Shown: piece by piece, positions 1 through 7,681 of the stretch
Numbering within the stretch: the stretch's first letter is position 1
Layout of the letters: every line of letters begins with the position of its first letter
Origin: Erysipelothrix sp.
GTDB taxonomy: Bacteria > Bacillota_I > Bacilli_A > Erysipelotrichales > Erysipelotrichaceae
Direction: 5' to 3'
Length of the DNA stretch: 17,198 nt
Assembly (NCBI GenBank): GCA_012520695.1
Contig: JAAYNU010000009.1
Coordinates: forward strand, 1-17,198
Notes under the pieces: generated by a model
Told to the model about the DNA's origin: nothing
The model's database searches: none
What the model saw: only the letters and a program-made list of their open reading frames with translations
Translations under genes and position numbers: made by a program

Positions 1-1427
1 AAGGTACGACCGGTCATTCCGACGTATCCGATATTGTCCCCTTTACCAACCGTTGAACCTACTGGGAAGTATCCCGGTGATTGCATATGCGCATAAAGTG
101 ATGTATATCCGTTACCATGGTTGATTACAATATAGTATCCCCAACCACCAGCATCGTATGAGTTTTTCGATACAACTCCGCGGTCAATAGAATAGATCGG
201 TCCATAGTTACCACCACGAGCCGCAAGATCAGTTCCTTTATGGCCTGGATAACATCCATGTCTACACATAACATAAGCATTATTCATCGGCCATCTAAAG
301 ATTCCCGATCCAACTTTCGGTTCTACATAAGTACCGTATCGAATGACACTTTGAACAGGGTCAACAACGACACGATAAGAAATTTGTTCAGAGTCAGTTG
401 CATCGGAGTTCACATAGGTATCGCGATAAACAACATCGGCGAATCCGTTGGCCTCTTCAACATCCACAATCTCGATTCCTTCTCGAAGAGTAGGATCTGA
501 TTTATAGAGTGGCTTTTCTGCATATACAACTTCAGAGGTCATTCGTTCTCGTTGCACTGTTACAGCGAACGGCGAATTAAACTTCGTTACGTTGAGTTCC
601 ATTCCAACATTTAAGAATTGATTTTCATTTTTAATTTTATCTGCATTAATAGACACAATTTGGTTTGCGTTCATACCATAGTACCATCCAACCCCAGCAA
701 CAGTATCGTATTCCTTAGCGACATACGTTTCCATAACTGGATCATAACCATAGCTTAGAAATGTGAGAACATCTGTTTCATTCAACATGATGTTTTCTTT
801 TGAAGCCAATCCTTTAGAAATCACAACCCGATCAGGATCTACTGTTAATCCTACTTCTCGTGTTCCATAGGTTAGTAAGGGAGCGATTGGCTCATCATTT
901 TTAAGTTTATTATAAGCGTCTTGCGAAATAAAGTTCAGGATGAATGTCTCTCTGGCTGCATTGAAATCATCCATGTTTTTAACATATATAATAGCGCCAT
1001 TTGAGAATTCTACTTTATTAACTTCAATCGCAAATAAATTTTCTTCGTGAATATAATTAAAGATATCATCGTCACGATCTTCGTACACGTTGTAGCTGAG
1101 TTCTTTGATCTGGAATAAGTCATCAATAAAGTCTAACTTTGAGTCTGGGAACTCTTCTGAGTATTCATTAACATACACATCATTAAACATACTTTCGAGG
1201 CGTGTTTCGTCGTGGATAATACCCACTAATTTCTTTTCTCGATACAGTTTGGTTACTTCAACGGGTTCATCACTTTGTGATGCGACCTCTTGAGGGAAAA
1301 TTGCCTGTGAAGTGTCAATAATAGCATAAAGAGACTCCTTATCTTTATCGTGTCCCGAATTAAATAAGTAGCCAAGTCCAACACTTAACAACAGTGCTGT
1401 CGCAATAATAATTAGATTTTTTTTCAT
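1..1427 (-). CDS. Membrane-anchored LysM-G5-M23 peptidoglycan endopeptidase, partial (3' end outside window)
   Basis: This is a probable cell-wall hydrolase that cuts peptidoglycan cross-bridges outside the membrane. I translated 475 codons from ATG at 1427 to the window edge without a stop. Residues 1-24 are a short basic start plus a hydrophobic segment, a signal anchor with no lipobox. A long region of unknown fold follows, then a LysM-like repeat (about 232-283), a G5 domain (about 286-365) and an M23 domain from about 375. In the M23 domain H396 and D400 form the HxxxD zinc motif (HKGTD), and H447 lies in LYAHM. The final HxH motif must lie beyond the edge. Two cysteines flank the zinc site (CRHGC, about 389-393). 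The start has a strong Shine-Dalgarno, AGGAGGG, 13 bases after the dnaB stop, so it is probably co-transcribed with dnaB. The family call is firm; the exact bond cleaved is unknown. Confidence 0.9.
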   Translation of the reverse strand, partial: MKKNLIIIATALLLSVGLGYLFNSGHDKDKESLYAIIDTSQAIFPQEVASQSDEPVEVTKLYREKKLVGIIHDETRLESMFNDVYVNEYSEEFPDSKLDFIDDLFQIKELSYNVYEDRDDDIFNYIHEENLFAIEVNKVEFSNGAIIYVKNMDDFNAARETFILNFISQDAYNKLKNDEPIAPLLTYGTREVGLTVDPDRVVISKGLASKENIMLNETDVLTFLSYGYDPVMETYVAKEYDTVAGVGWYYGMNANQIVSINADKIKNENQFLNVGMELNVTKFNSPFAVTVQRERMTSEVVYAEKPLYKSDPTLREGIEIVDVEEANGFADVVYRDTYVNSDATDSEQISYRVVVDPVQSVIRYGTYVEPKVGSGIFRWPMNNAYVMCRHGCYPGHKGTDLAARGGNYGPIYSIDRGVVSKNSYDAGGWGYYIVINHGNGYTSLYAHMQSPGYFPVGSTVGKGDNIGYVGMTGRT

Positions 1428-1440
1428 CGCGTTCCCTCCT

Positions 1441-2784
1441 TTATGACGTAGTATTGTAGAACTTACTCTTCGCAGCTTCAAACTGCAATTCAATATCTGC
1501 TAGTGCACCGTTACGGTGTTTTGATATTTTAACTAAAACTTCTTGGATGTCTTTCTTAACCGGCTCGTCTTCACCATCACGATCGGAATAGTAATCTTCA
1601 CGGTATAAGAACATAACGATATCCGCATCTTGCTCAATCGAACCCGACTCACGAAGGTCACTCAATTGAGGTACCTTAACAGTACGTTGTTCTACTGAAC
1701 GAGATAATTGTGACAATGCAATAACAGGAACTTCCATTTCACGCGCTAATTGTTTTAGTGAACGTGAGATTTCAGAAACTTCTTGCTGACGGTTGTCTGT
1801 CTTTCCGTTACCGGAGATCAGCTGAATATAGTCAATGATGATAATGTCTAATGTACCGTCTGATTTCAGCTTACGACATTTAGAGAAAATCTCTGCGATT
1901 GTGATGGTTGAACTATCATCAATAAAGATGTTGAGTTGTGACATCACGGTGGATGCTGCATAGAGATCGTTCAATCGATCATCGTTCAAGTCTCCAGTAC
2001 GAAGGTACTGTGAATCAACGGATGATTGTGCCGATAACATACGACTCATTAAGTGTGTTGCAGGCATCTCAAGTGAGAATATCGCTGCTCCAGCTTTTCC
2101 GTCGTGATTGCGTCGCGCAGTATTCAGGGCAAGGTTCAGGGCAAACGCAGTCTTACCAACGGATGGACGGGCCGCAAGAATGATTAAGTCACCCTTTTGC
2201 AAGCCGTTTGTTACGTTATCCAAATGCTCATAGCCTGTTCTTAATCCCGTGATACGGTCTTTATTCTTTCGAATGTGTTCTAAGTGTTCTAGGAACGCTT
2301 TAACCACCTCTCGGCTGGTAAGCATGTCTGTCGTACGTCGAATACGCGTTACTTCTAAGATTGAGCTTTCCGCAAAATCCAATAGGAAGTTTAAATCATT
2401 TGATGTATCAAATCCTTTTTCCGCAATATCTTGTCCAACCATGATGAGTCGGCGCATTTGCGCTTTCTCTTGAACCACTTCGACATAGTGCTTCAAACTG
2501 TTGGGTGTTGCGGAGTTTTGGGTCAGTAAAAATAAGTAGTCTACGCCACCCACTGCATCAAGATCGTGGTGATCGCTCATACGCGTGATTAATGTGGTTG
2601 CATCTAAAATACTTTTTCGTTCCATAATTTCTGTCATGTGCTCAAAGATTGTTTGATGAGCCGTGCTGTAAAAATCATCAATTCTTAAATTATATTCTGC
2701 AATGCCATCAACGGCTTCAGGGTAAACCATAAGGGTTCCTAAAAGTGCCATCTCTGCATCAAGACTGAATGGTAATTGGCGCAT
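1441..2784 (-). CDS. dnaB: Replicative DNA helicase (DnaB; called DnaC in Bacillus)
   Basis: This is the hexameric 5'-3' helicase that unwinds DNA at the replication fork. The 447-residue protein has the usual family length. The N-terminal domain (about 1-150) begins with the typical LDAEMALLGTLM segment. The RecA-like C-terminal domain has Walker A (ARPSVGKT, 205-212), Walker B (IIIIDYIQLI, about 314-323) and the KHRNG segment near residue 422 that carries the arginine finger; the usual proline after KHRNG is alanine here. The ATG at 2784 has AAGGAG a few bases upstream. The rplI-dnaB order, with 11 bases between, matches the Firmicute arrangement. No inteins or insertions are seen. Confidence 0.97.
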   Translation of the reverse strand: MRQLPFSLDAEMALLGTLMVYPEAVDGIAEYNLRIDDFYSTAHQTIFEHMTEIMERKSILDATTLITRMSDHHDLDAVGGVDYLFLLTQNSATPNSLKHYVEVVQEKAQMRRLIMVGQDIAEKGFDTSNDLNFLLDFAESSILEVTRIRRTTDMLTSREVVKAFLEHLEHIRKNKDRITGLRTGYEHLDNVTNGLQKGDLIILAARPSVGKTAFALNLALNTARRNHDGKAGAAIFSLEMPATHLMSRMLSAQSSVDSQYLRTGDLNDDRLNDLYAASTVMSQLNIFIDDSSTITIAEIFSKCRKLKSDGTLDIIIIDYIQLISGNGKTDNRQQEVSEISRSLKQLAREMEVPVIALSQLSRSVEQRTVKVPQLSDLRESGSIEQDADIVMFLYREDYYSDRDGEDEPVKKDIQEVLVKISKHRNGALADIELQFEAAKSKFYNTTS

Positions 2785-2795
2785 CTAAATTCTCC

Positions 2796-3245
2796 TTAAG
2801 ATTGTGAAACAAGACTTACGTGAATTTCTCCAACGACATCCGCATACAATGTTACTTTAACTCGAGTTGAGCCTAGGTTAGTAATTGGACCTGATGGTTT
2901 GAATTTACGTTTATCAACTTTAATGTCATGTTCTTTTAATAACATTTCTTCAACTTGTTTCGTGGATACTGATCCGAATACTCGGCCGTTATCTCCAACC
3001 TTAACTGGGAATGTTAGTGTGATACCTTTGAGTTTGAGTGCGACTTCTTTTGCCTTCTCAACTTCTAATGCAACCTCTTCAGCGCGATCGTGCTGTTGGT
3101 CCTCTAAAATTTCTTTACTTTTGTGACTTGCGATAACCGCCAATTTCCCGGGTAATAGGAAATTTCGTGCGTAGCCATCGGCGACATCAACAATGTCATC
3201 TTTTTTTCCAACTTTTTTAACGTCTTTTAATAAAATTACTTTCAT
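2796..3245 (-). CDS. rplI: 50S ribosomal protein L9
   Basis: L9 binds 23S rRNA near the base of the L1 stalk and helps keep the reading frame. The 149-residue length is standard. The N-terminal RNA-binding domain shows the family signature MKVILLKDVKKVGKK, then a GYARNFLLPGKLAV stretch (about 24-37). A charged connecting helix (about 45-75) and the C-terminal domain follow. The ATG lies one base after the gdpP stop, and its Shine-Dalgarno (GAGAGG) sits inside the end of gdpP, so translation is probably coupled. The neighbours are gdpP upstream and dnaB downstream, as in Bacillus. Confidence 0.98.
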   Translation of the reverse strand: MKVILLKDVKKVGKKDDIVDVADGYARNFLLPGKLAVIASHKSKEILEDQQHDRAEEVALEVEKAKEVALKLKGITLTFPVKVGDNGRVFGSVSTKQVEEMLLKEHDIKVDKRKFKPSGPITNLGSTRVKVTLYADVVGEIHVSLVSQS

Positions 3246-3246
3246 A

Positions 3247-5199
3247 TTATAATTCCTCTCTTACGGCCACAATGGCCTCTTTAATTGATTCTACTACTTC
3301 ATTGATGGATTGACCTCTAATCTGAGCTGCGGCCCCAGTAAAGTGACCACCACCGCCCAATCGCTCCATTACAAGCTGAACATTCAAGTCCCCGTTAGAA
3401 CGCGCTGATACAGCCACAACGTCCGCATCAACATGGGCAACCACAAAGGATGCTTCCACATTTCGAACCGAAATAATTTCATCGGCCGCTTGCGACATCA
3501 AGGGTCTAGGCAGTTCTTCATCTTTGAATGGTGCAATAACGAAATGTTCGTCGAACACCACACAAGTACTTAAAATCTTATTCTTCATCTCAAACTCTTC
3601 ATAGTCATCGCGCAACATGTTTTCTGATTCATCCAAGTCTGCTCCGAATTTTCTCAGTTCAGCAGCAGCCTCAAAGGTTCTACTTCCTGATCGATTTCTG
3701 AATCGGTTTGTATCAATCAACATCCCTGTATACATCAGCGTTGCCTGGATCTTCGAGATCACGACATTACGACGGTGATACGGGAATAGTTCAACCACTA
3801 ATTCACTTGCGGATGAAGCGGATGATTCAATGTATGTTAGTGTTGGTTTAAATTGGAACTCGTCCGTTCGTCTATGGTGATCAATGACGATAATTCGCTC
3901 TGCAGATTCCACTAACTCAGGAAACTGTGTTTGGCTGAGTGAATGGTGGTCTACCATAATCAATAGAGAGGACGATTTAATTATATCCTTCGCTTGTGAA
4001 TTTGATATGAAATTATGATCTCTTTCAATCTCACTTTTGTGTGAAGTTATGGCATTCGCAAGATTTCGTTCTGTGTCTGCTAGATCAACAACGATTGAAA
4101 CATCCTTGTTATAAACAGAGGCAATGGATGAAACACCCAGTGCTGATCCGAAACAATCGAAGTCCATCATCTTGTGTCCAACAATAACGACGTTACTTGA
4201 ATGTGAGATATGATCTCCCAAACTTTGTGCCGTAACACGAACGCGTACTTTAGAACGCTTCTCAAATGCTTCAGTGCTACCACCATAGTATTTGATTGTT
4301 TCATGTTTTGTGTTAATCGCTACTTGATCTCCACCACGACCCTGAGCAAGTTCCAATGCTTTATTGGACATATCCTCAAGTTCCTTGAAGTTATCGCTCT
4401 TACGAGCAAAGGCTAAGGATAGTGTGATACTTGCATCAATCTTCGTTGACTCTTTTCGAATCTCGTGAAGAATACTGAATCGATCGCTTGTGATATCGTC
4501 GAATACTTTCTCATTTAATACCATGAGGTAACGATCCGGTCGAATGCGTCGAATATACATTTGATGCTGATCGGCCCAACGAACAACCGCTTGACGAATA
4601 TTGGAATCAATAAACGCAATGGTTTGTTCTTCCTCGTATTGCGTTGTTTCTTCATAGTTATCAAGATGGGCAATTCCGAGAACAACTTGGTTGTTTCGGT
4701 TGGTTGCTTCTAAGACATCTAAGTCCGTTACATTTTGAAAGAAGACAATGTTGTCATTGTTCATTGTGGTTGCTTCATAAACATCTTCTTCAATCTTCAA
4801 TCGAACCAATTCTTGATCTTCGTTAACCAAAGGTTTTAGCTCTGGGAATACATCAAAAAGAAACTCCCCGATTTCGAGTGTCTCATATTCGTCAAATAGT
4901 TCACTCATCCATGTGATTTCTTGTTCATCACCAAAGGTAACCATTCCGACTTTCCCAAAATCAAAAGCGGACTTTGCTTGGTTTCCTAAGACCTGAGTTA
5001 CGCTCAATACGCGTTCTTTGCGCGTTTCGACCATATTAAGATACATATAGAAAATAATGAATGCACTCGCAATGATAAATAGGTATTGAACGAGTGTAAG
5101 ATAACCATCAAAAAACAGGTTAAAGAATATCAATACAATTAATTCTATTAGGACAAACACCAATAATCGTGTTTTTATTATTTCGTAGCGATTTTTCAT
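3247..5199 (-). CDS. gdpP: Membrane c-di-AMP phosphodiesterase GdpP (DHH-DHHA1)
   Basis: GdpP hydrolyses cyclic di-AMP to pApA and so controls turgor, wall stress and beta-lactam tolerance. I prefer the ATG at 5199 (650 residues): GAGGT lies 7 bases upstream, while the in-frame GTG at 5208 falls inside that Shine-Dalgarno. Two membrane helices (about 9-28 and 34-52) are followed by a PAS-like region (about 65-155), a degenerate GGDEF domain ending near RGGDQVAI (about 288-295), a DHH domain and DHHA1. Metal-binding and catalytic residues are present: H342, D346 and D348 in GHKMMDFD, D417-H418-H419, a second DHH at 440-442 and D496. The DHHA1 loop GGGGH is at 615-619. All expected domains are intact. 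It sits between the YybS-like gene and rplI, the conserved Firmicute order. Confidence 0.96.
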   Translation of the reverse strand: MKNRYEIIKTRLLVFVLIELIVLIFFNLFFDGYLTLVQYLFIIASAFIIFYMYLNMVETRKERVLSVTQVLGNQAKSAFDFGKVGMVTFGDEQEITWMSELFDEYETLEIGEFLFDVFPELKPLVNEDQELVRLKIEEDVYEATTMNNDNIVFFQNVTDLDVLEATNRNNQVVLGIAHLDNYEETTQYEEEQTIAFIDSNIRQAVVRWADQHQMYIRRIRPDRYLMVLNEKVFDDITSDRFSILHEIRKESTKIDASITLSLAFARKSDNFKELEDMSNKALELAQGRGGDQVAINTKHETIKYYGGSTEAFEKRSKVRVRVTAQSLGDHISHSSNVVIVGHKMMDFDCFGSALGVSSIASVYNKDVSIVVDLADTERNLANAITSHKSEIERDHNFISNSQAKDIIKSSSLLIMVDHHSLSQTQFPELVESAERIIVIDHHRRTDEFQFKPTLTYIESSASSASELVVELFPYHRRNVVISKIQATLMYTGMLIDTNRFRNRSGSRTFEAAAELRKFGADLDESENMLRDDYEEFEMKNKILSTCVVFDEHFVIAPFKDEELPRPLMSQAADEIISVRNVEASFVVAHVDADVVAVSARSNGDLNVQLVMERLGGGGHFTGAAAQIRGQSINEVVESIKEAIVAVREEL

Positions 5200-5244
5200 T
5201 GCACACACCTCGTGTTCTTATCTTAAATATTACCATAGTTAGCG

Positions 5245-5799
5245 CTATTTTTCCACGTTTAACCGCAGGCGTACAATCATAAAACTTGAAGCGATATTGA
5301 TGAGAACCACTTCTGAGAGAAGGGTTAGTGCCACCGTAAAATAGGCCAGAAACTTGAAGAGAGAGGCTCCAAGCCCTGGGAAGATTCGACTTAGGAAGGT
5401 AATGGTGTCCGGAATTGAAACTCCGAAGTACTCTCCAAAGAACTGAATCATGATCCAGTAGAACAGTACTAGACCAAGTACCATTAGTATATTCTTTCGA
5501 GTGTTACTTAATTGTTTACTGTAGGCATAGATATAAATAAGTGCAGTTCCCCCGTATCCTACCACCATCAACATTGATGGGAGCATACCCGAGAACAAGA
5601 AACTCACAATGATGCTTACAATATATACAGCAACACTGTCTCGCATTCCAAAAATGATTCCATAAACAATGATTGGAATCGCAATTGGCAAACTCAACAT
5701 TGGACTTAACATGCCACTTGTTGCGCGATCGAAGAACAGAGCAATACTGATGAGTCCTACAATCATGGCACCATACGTTACGTTGCGTACATTTTTCAT
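5245..5799 (-). CDS. YybS-like (DUF2232) integral membrane protein, short form
   Basis: This is a 184-residue, very hydrophobic protein of unknown function with about five or six predicted membrane segments (about 8-24, 32-52, 55-75, 77-95, 103-122 and 145-178). The position directly upstream of gdpP and the overall character match YybS/DUF2232, a family that resembles ECF-transporter substrate subunits. Family members known to me are nearer 300 residues, so this is short, although no frameshift is visible. A longer frame opens at 5874, but that start lies inside rpsR and would have to translate through a terminator hairpin. The ATG at 5799 has AAGGAG about ten bases upstream, with an in-frame TTG one codon earlier as an alternative. 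The family assignment is by context and composition, so it is tentative. Confidence 0.7.
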   Translation of the reverse strand: MKNVRNVTYGAMIVGLISIALFFDRATSGMLSPMLSLPIAIPIIVYGIIFGMRDSVAVYIVSIIVSFLFSGMLPSMLMVVGYGGTALIYIYAYSKQLSNTRKNILMVLGLVLFYWIMIQFFGEYFGVSIPDTITFLSRIFPGLGASLFKFLAYFTVALTLLSEVVLINIASSFMIVRLRLNVEK

Positions 5800-5821
5800 C
5801 AATCTTTCACTCCTTCTAAAA

Positions 5822-5851
5822 TAAAGAAATCCTCTCAAAGTGAGAGGATTT
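5822..5851 (-). terminator. Rho-independent terminator after rpsR
   Basis: A perfect 11-base inverted repeat (AAATCCTCTCA, 5827-5837, and TGAGAGGATTT, 5841-5851) has a 3-base loop. On the minus strand it is followed by CTTTATTTT. It starts just after the rpsR stop and closes the rpsF-ssb-rpsR unit. There is little room for a promoter before the next gene, so read-through probably feeds yybS-gdpP-rplI-dnaB. Confidence 0.88.
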
Positions 5852-5857
5852 AGGTTC

Positions 5858-6091
5858 TTAGTTATCTGAAACAAAAGGCAATAGAGCCATTTGGCGTGCG
5901 CGTTTAATAGCGATTGCCAATGGACGTTGGAAACGAGCTTTTGTACCTGTTACACGTCTAGGAATGATTTTACCATTCGAAGAAACGAAACGTTTTAAAA
6001 GTTCTACATCCTTGTAGTCAATAACATCAACTTTGTTTTTCGTGAAATAACATACTTTACGACGTGGTCCACGGAATTTTTTAAATGACAT
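5858..6091 (-). CDS. rpsR: 30S ribosomal protein S18
   Basis: S18 binds the platform of the 30S subunit as a pair with S6. The 77-residue protein has the family core: KVCYF near the N-terminus, [11 protein letters not shown] (about 25-35), [11 protein letters not shown] (about 40-50) and the basic helix [18 protein letters not shown]. There is a single cysteine rather than a four-cysteine zinc motif, so it is the zinc-free form. The ATG has AAGGAG upstream. It is the last gene of the rpsF-ssb-rpsR operon, 19 bases after ssb. Confidence 0.98.
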   Translation of the reverse strand: MSFKKFRGPRRKVCYFTKNKVDVIDYKDVELLKRFVSSNGKIIPRRVTGTKARFQRPLAIAIKRARQMALLPFVSDN

Positions 6092-6110
6092 AGTGATACT
6101 CCTTTTCTAA

Positions 6111-6551
6111 TTAAAATGGAAGATCGTCACTTGTAATGTCAAGAACTGGCTCATCTTTAGTATCGTTAGAATACGACGTTTGAGGTTCTGCTTGGTAGGA
6201 AGGTGCAAAGTTTGCATTTCCTGCAGGTTGTTCTTGTCTTTGTGCACGAGACTCGAGTGCTTGAACACGTTCAGCAACTACATCTTGTGTATAGATTTTT
6301 TTACCAGTAGCATCTTCATAACTACCCGTTTGAATTCGGCCTTCAACACTCACTAAAGCACCTTTAGTAAGGTAGTTTGCCATAAAGTCAGCAGTTTGTT
6401 CCCAAGCGATGCAGTTAATAAAATCTGCTTGCTCACGATTGAACTGACGATTCACAGCTACAGAGAAGTTCAATACTGACTTCCCGCCTTGTGTTTTGCG
6501 AAGTTCTGGGTCACGAGTTAGACGACCCACTAAAATAGTACGGTTAACCAT
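6111..6551 (-). CDS. ssb: Single-stranded DNA-binding protein
   Basis: SSB coats single-stranded DNA during replication, repair and recombination. The 146-residue protein has an OB fold at about 1-105, starting MVNRTILVGRLTRDPELR and including NFINCIAWEQTADF-type core residues (here DFINCIAWEQTADF). A flexible glutamine-, asparagine- and serine-rich linker follows (about 106-137). The acidic tail ends DITSDDLPF, the standard docking site for partner proteins. GAGGTG lies eight bases before the ATG. The position between rpsF and rpsR is the conserved housekeeping locus, so this is the main SSB and not a plasmid or competence paralogue. Confidence 0.98.
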   Translation of the reverse strand: MVNRTILVGRLTRDPELRKTQGGKSVLNFSVAVNRQFNREQADFINCIAWEQTADFMANYLTKGALVSVEGRIQTGSYEDATGKKIYTQDVVAERVQALESRAQRQEQPAGNANFAPSYQAEPQTSYSNDTKDEPVLDITSDDLPF

Positions 6552-6564
6552 TGTAATTCACCTC

Positions 6565-6858
6565 TTATTCTTGTCCTTCTAAACGAACAATCATATGACG
6601 CATAACATCGTTATTGATGCGCGCTAAACGATCGAATTCGTTTAATGCTGTTTCATCTGATGTAAAGTTTACTACGACATAATAACCTTTTGTTAAGTCA
6701 TTAATTTCGTAAGCTAGTTCTCGTAATCCCCATTCGTTCACGTTTTCAAGAGTGGCTCCGTTATCAGTTAAGATTGTGTGTAATTTTTCAATTACCACTG
6801 TTCGAGCTTCATCATCTAGTGAAGGTTTTACGATGTACATTAATTCATATTTACGCAT
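6565..6858 (-). CDS. rpsF: 30S ribosomal protein S6
   Basis: S6 pairs with S18 on the 30S platform. The 97-residue protein shows the family pattern: MRKYELMYIVKPSLDDEA at the start, GLRELAYEINDLTKGYYVVVNF (about 44-65) and NNDVMRHMIVRLE near the end. The ATG has a full AGGAGG Shine-Dalgarno at 6866-6871. It is the first gene of the rpsF-ssb-rpsR operon, preceded by a clear promoter and a structured leader of about 55 bases. In other bacteria the S6:S18 pair represses its own operon through such a leader. Confidence 0.98.
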   Translation of the reverse strand: MRKYELMYIVKPSLDDEARTVVIEKLHTILTDNGATLENVNEWGLRELAYEINDLTKGYYVVVNFTSDETALNEFDRLARINNDVMRHMIVRLEGQE

Positions 6859-6871
6859 TTGTACACCTCCT

Positions 6872-6912
6872 TTTGGTCTATGGCCCGTTAGGGCAAGGAT
6901 ATATTTTATCCA
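6872..6912 (-). promoter_or_regulatory. Structured rpsF leader RNA, candidate S6:S18 autoregulatory site
   Basis: The predicted 5' leader can form two hairpins. Hairpin 1 is GGATA/TATCC with a 5-base loop (6897-6911). Hairpin 2 is GCCC-TAAC-GGGC (6883-6894), which can be extended across an asymmetric loop by TAT/ATA (6899-6901 with 6879-6881). That extension uses bases needed by hairpin 1, so the two forms compete. The AGGAGG ribosome binding site follows directly. S6:S18-binding leaders before rpsF are known in many bacteria; I cannot match this one to the consensus, so the identity is inferred from position and pairing. Confidence 0.45.
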
Positions 6913-6918
6913 TTGTTA

Positions 6919-6947
6919 AGTATACCAAAATAAAGAGCACATGTAAA
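6919..6947 (-). promoter_or_regulatory. Sigma-A type promoter of rpsF-ssb-rpsR
   Basis: The -35 box TTTACA (6947-6942) and -10 box TATACT (6924-6919) each match consensus at five of six bases and are separated by exactly 17 bases. The expected transcription start is near 6912, giving a leader of about 55 bases before the rpsF ATG. This is the best promoter in the window. Confidence 0.85.
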
Positions 6948-6989
6948 CTAATTCCATCAGTACTAAATAATCACTTAATTCAAACTATC

Positions 6990-7622
6990 CTAATCTTTTA
7001 AAATAAATCGCGCATTACGAAGATCACCCGTTACAACTGCCACCGGTTCACTGCATACAGCGTTCACAATTTGCGCATCATCAAGGTACTGAATTCCTTC
7101 ACGAACAGCCTTTGCATAGCACTTAATGATAAAGGATGTGTGGAATGCTTGAGGCGTTTGAGTAAGCACAATATTATCAGGCATCAACTCAGAAACTAAG
7201 AAACCATTTTCGACACGGTGAACTCCACCGACTGGACGGATTGCTAAAACTGCAGCGCGCTCTGTCTGCATTTTTTCTAATAGGGCATCAATATAATCTT
7301 GGCGCAGCCACGGACGAACTCCATCATGGATTAAAACAACATCTTCAGCTACCGCAGTCAGTCCAATAAGAACAGACTCCTGACGCGTTGCTCCACCCTT
7401 AACATAAAGGATTTTACCGCTTTCGCTTGATTGAACAACGACCTTCATATCAGTTGGGTTGGTTACCACAACAATCTGAGTACATTGTTGATCTCTCATA
7501 AAGACAGAAATCGTCTGTGAAAGAACTGATTTCGAGTCATTAAATGAAGCAAGGGCCTTTTCATAACTCAAGCCCTTTGCTGCGTATTTACCTGCCGCTA
7601 CTACCAAAACTGAATATTTCAT
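6990..7622 (-). CDS. IspD-like cytidylyltransferase with degenerate nucleotide-binding loop
   Basis: The 210-residue protein has the IspD/TarI-type fold. Recognisable parts are VVAAG (7-11), GGATRQESV (76-84), LIHDGVRP (97-104), TQTPQAF (154-160) and LDDAQIV (180-186). IspD makes CDP-methylerythritol from CTP for isoprenoid synthesis. Here the phosphate-binding loop is altered. Aligned by eye without gaps to E. coli IspD, essential R20 falls on A15 (with K16 beside it), G18 falls on Y13, and K27 is kept as K22. The C-terminal NIK motif (K213) is NAR, and the protein stops five residues after it, about 20 residues short. Its start has GAGGTG close upstream. It follows the MupG gene by about 60 bases, with no other MEP-pathway gene in view. 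It may be an active enzyme of altered specificity or a non-catalytic relative. Confidence 0.75.
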   Translation of the reverse strand: MKYSVLVVAAGKYAAKGLSYEKALASFNDSKSVLSQTISVFMRDQQCTQIVVVTNPTDMKVVVQSSESGKILYVKGGATRQESVLIGLTAVAEDVVLIHDGVRPWLRQDYIDALLEKMQTERAAVLAIRPVGGVHRVENGFLVSELMPDNIVLTQTPQAFHTSFIIKCYAKAVREGIQYLDDAQIVNAVCSEPVAVVTGDLRNARFILKD

Positions 7623-7646
7623 ATGTGCACCTCATACCTTTTGAAT

Positions 7647-7655
7647 ATGATACCA
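7647..7655 (-). promoter_or_regulatory. Possible extended -10 promoter of the IspD-like gene
   Basis: TGG directly before TATCAT forms an extended -10 element in the gap between the MupG gene and the IspD-like gene. A weak -35 (TTTAAT) lies 17 bases upstream. It would allow separate transcription, but the gap is short and co-transcription with the MupG gene is equally possible. Confidence 0.3.
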
Positions 7656-7681
7656 CAAGAAGAGGTGCTATTAAAGAGTGT

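Noticed and set aside
240..500. Plus-strand frame of 86 codons
   Set aside because: It lies antisense within the G5-M23 region of the minus-strand peptidase, with no Shine-Dalgarno or recognisable domain; a shadow frame.
2213..2225. TTATCCAAA-like word considered as a DnaA box
   Set aside because: It is a single imperfect match inside dnaB, with no cluster and no AT-rich unwinding region; not an origin.
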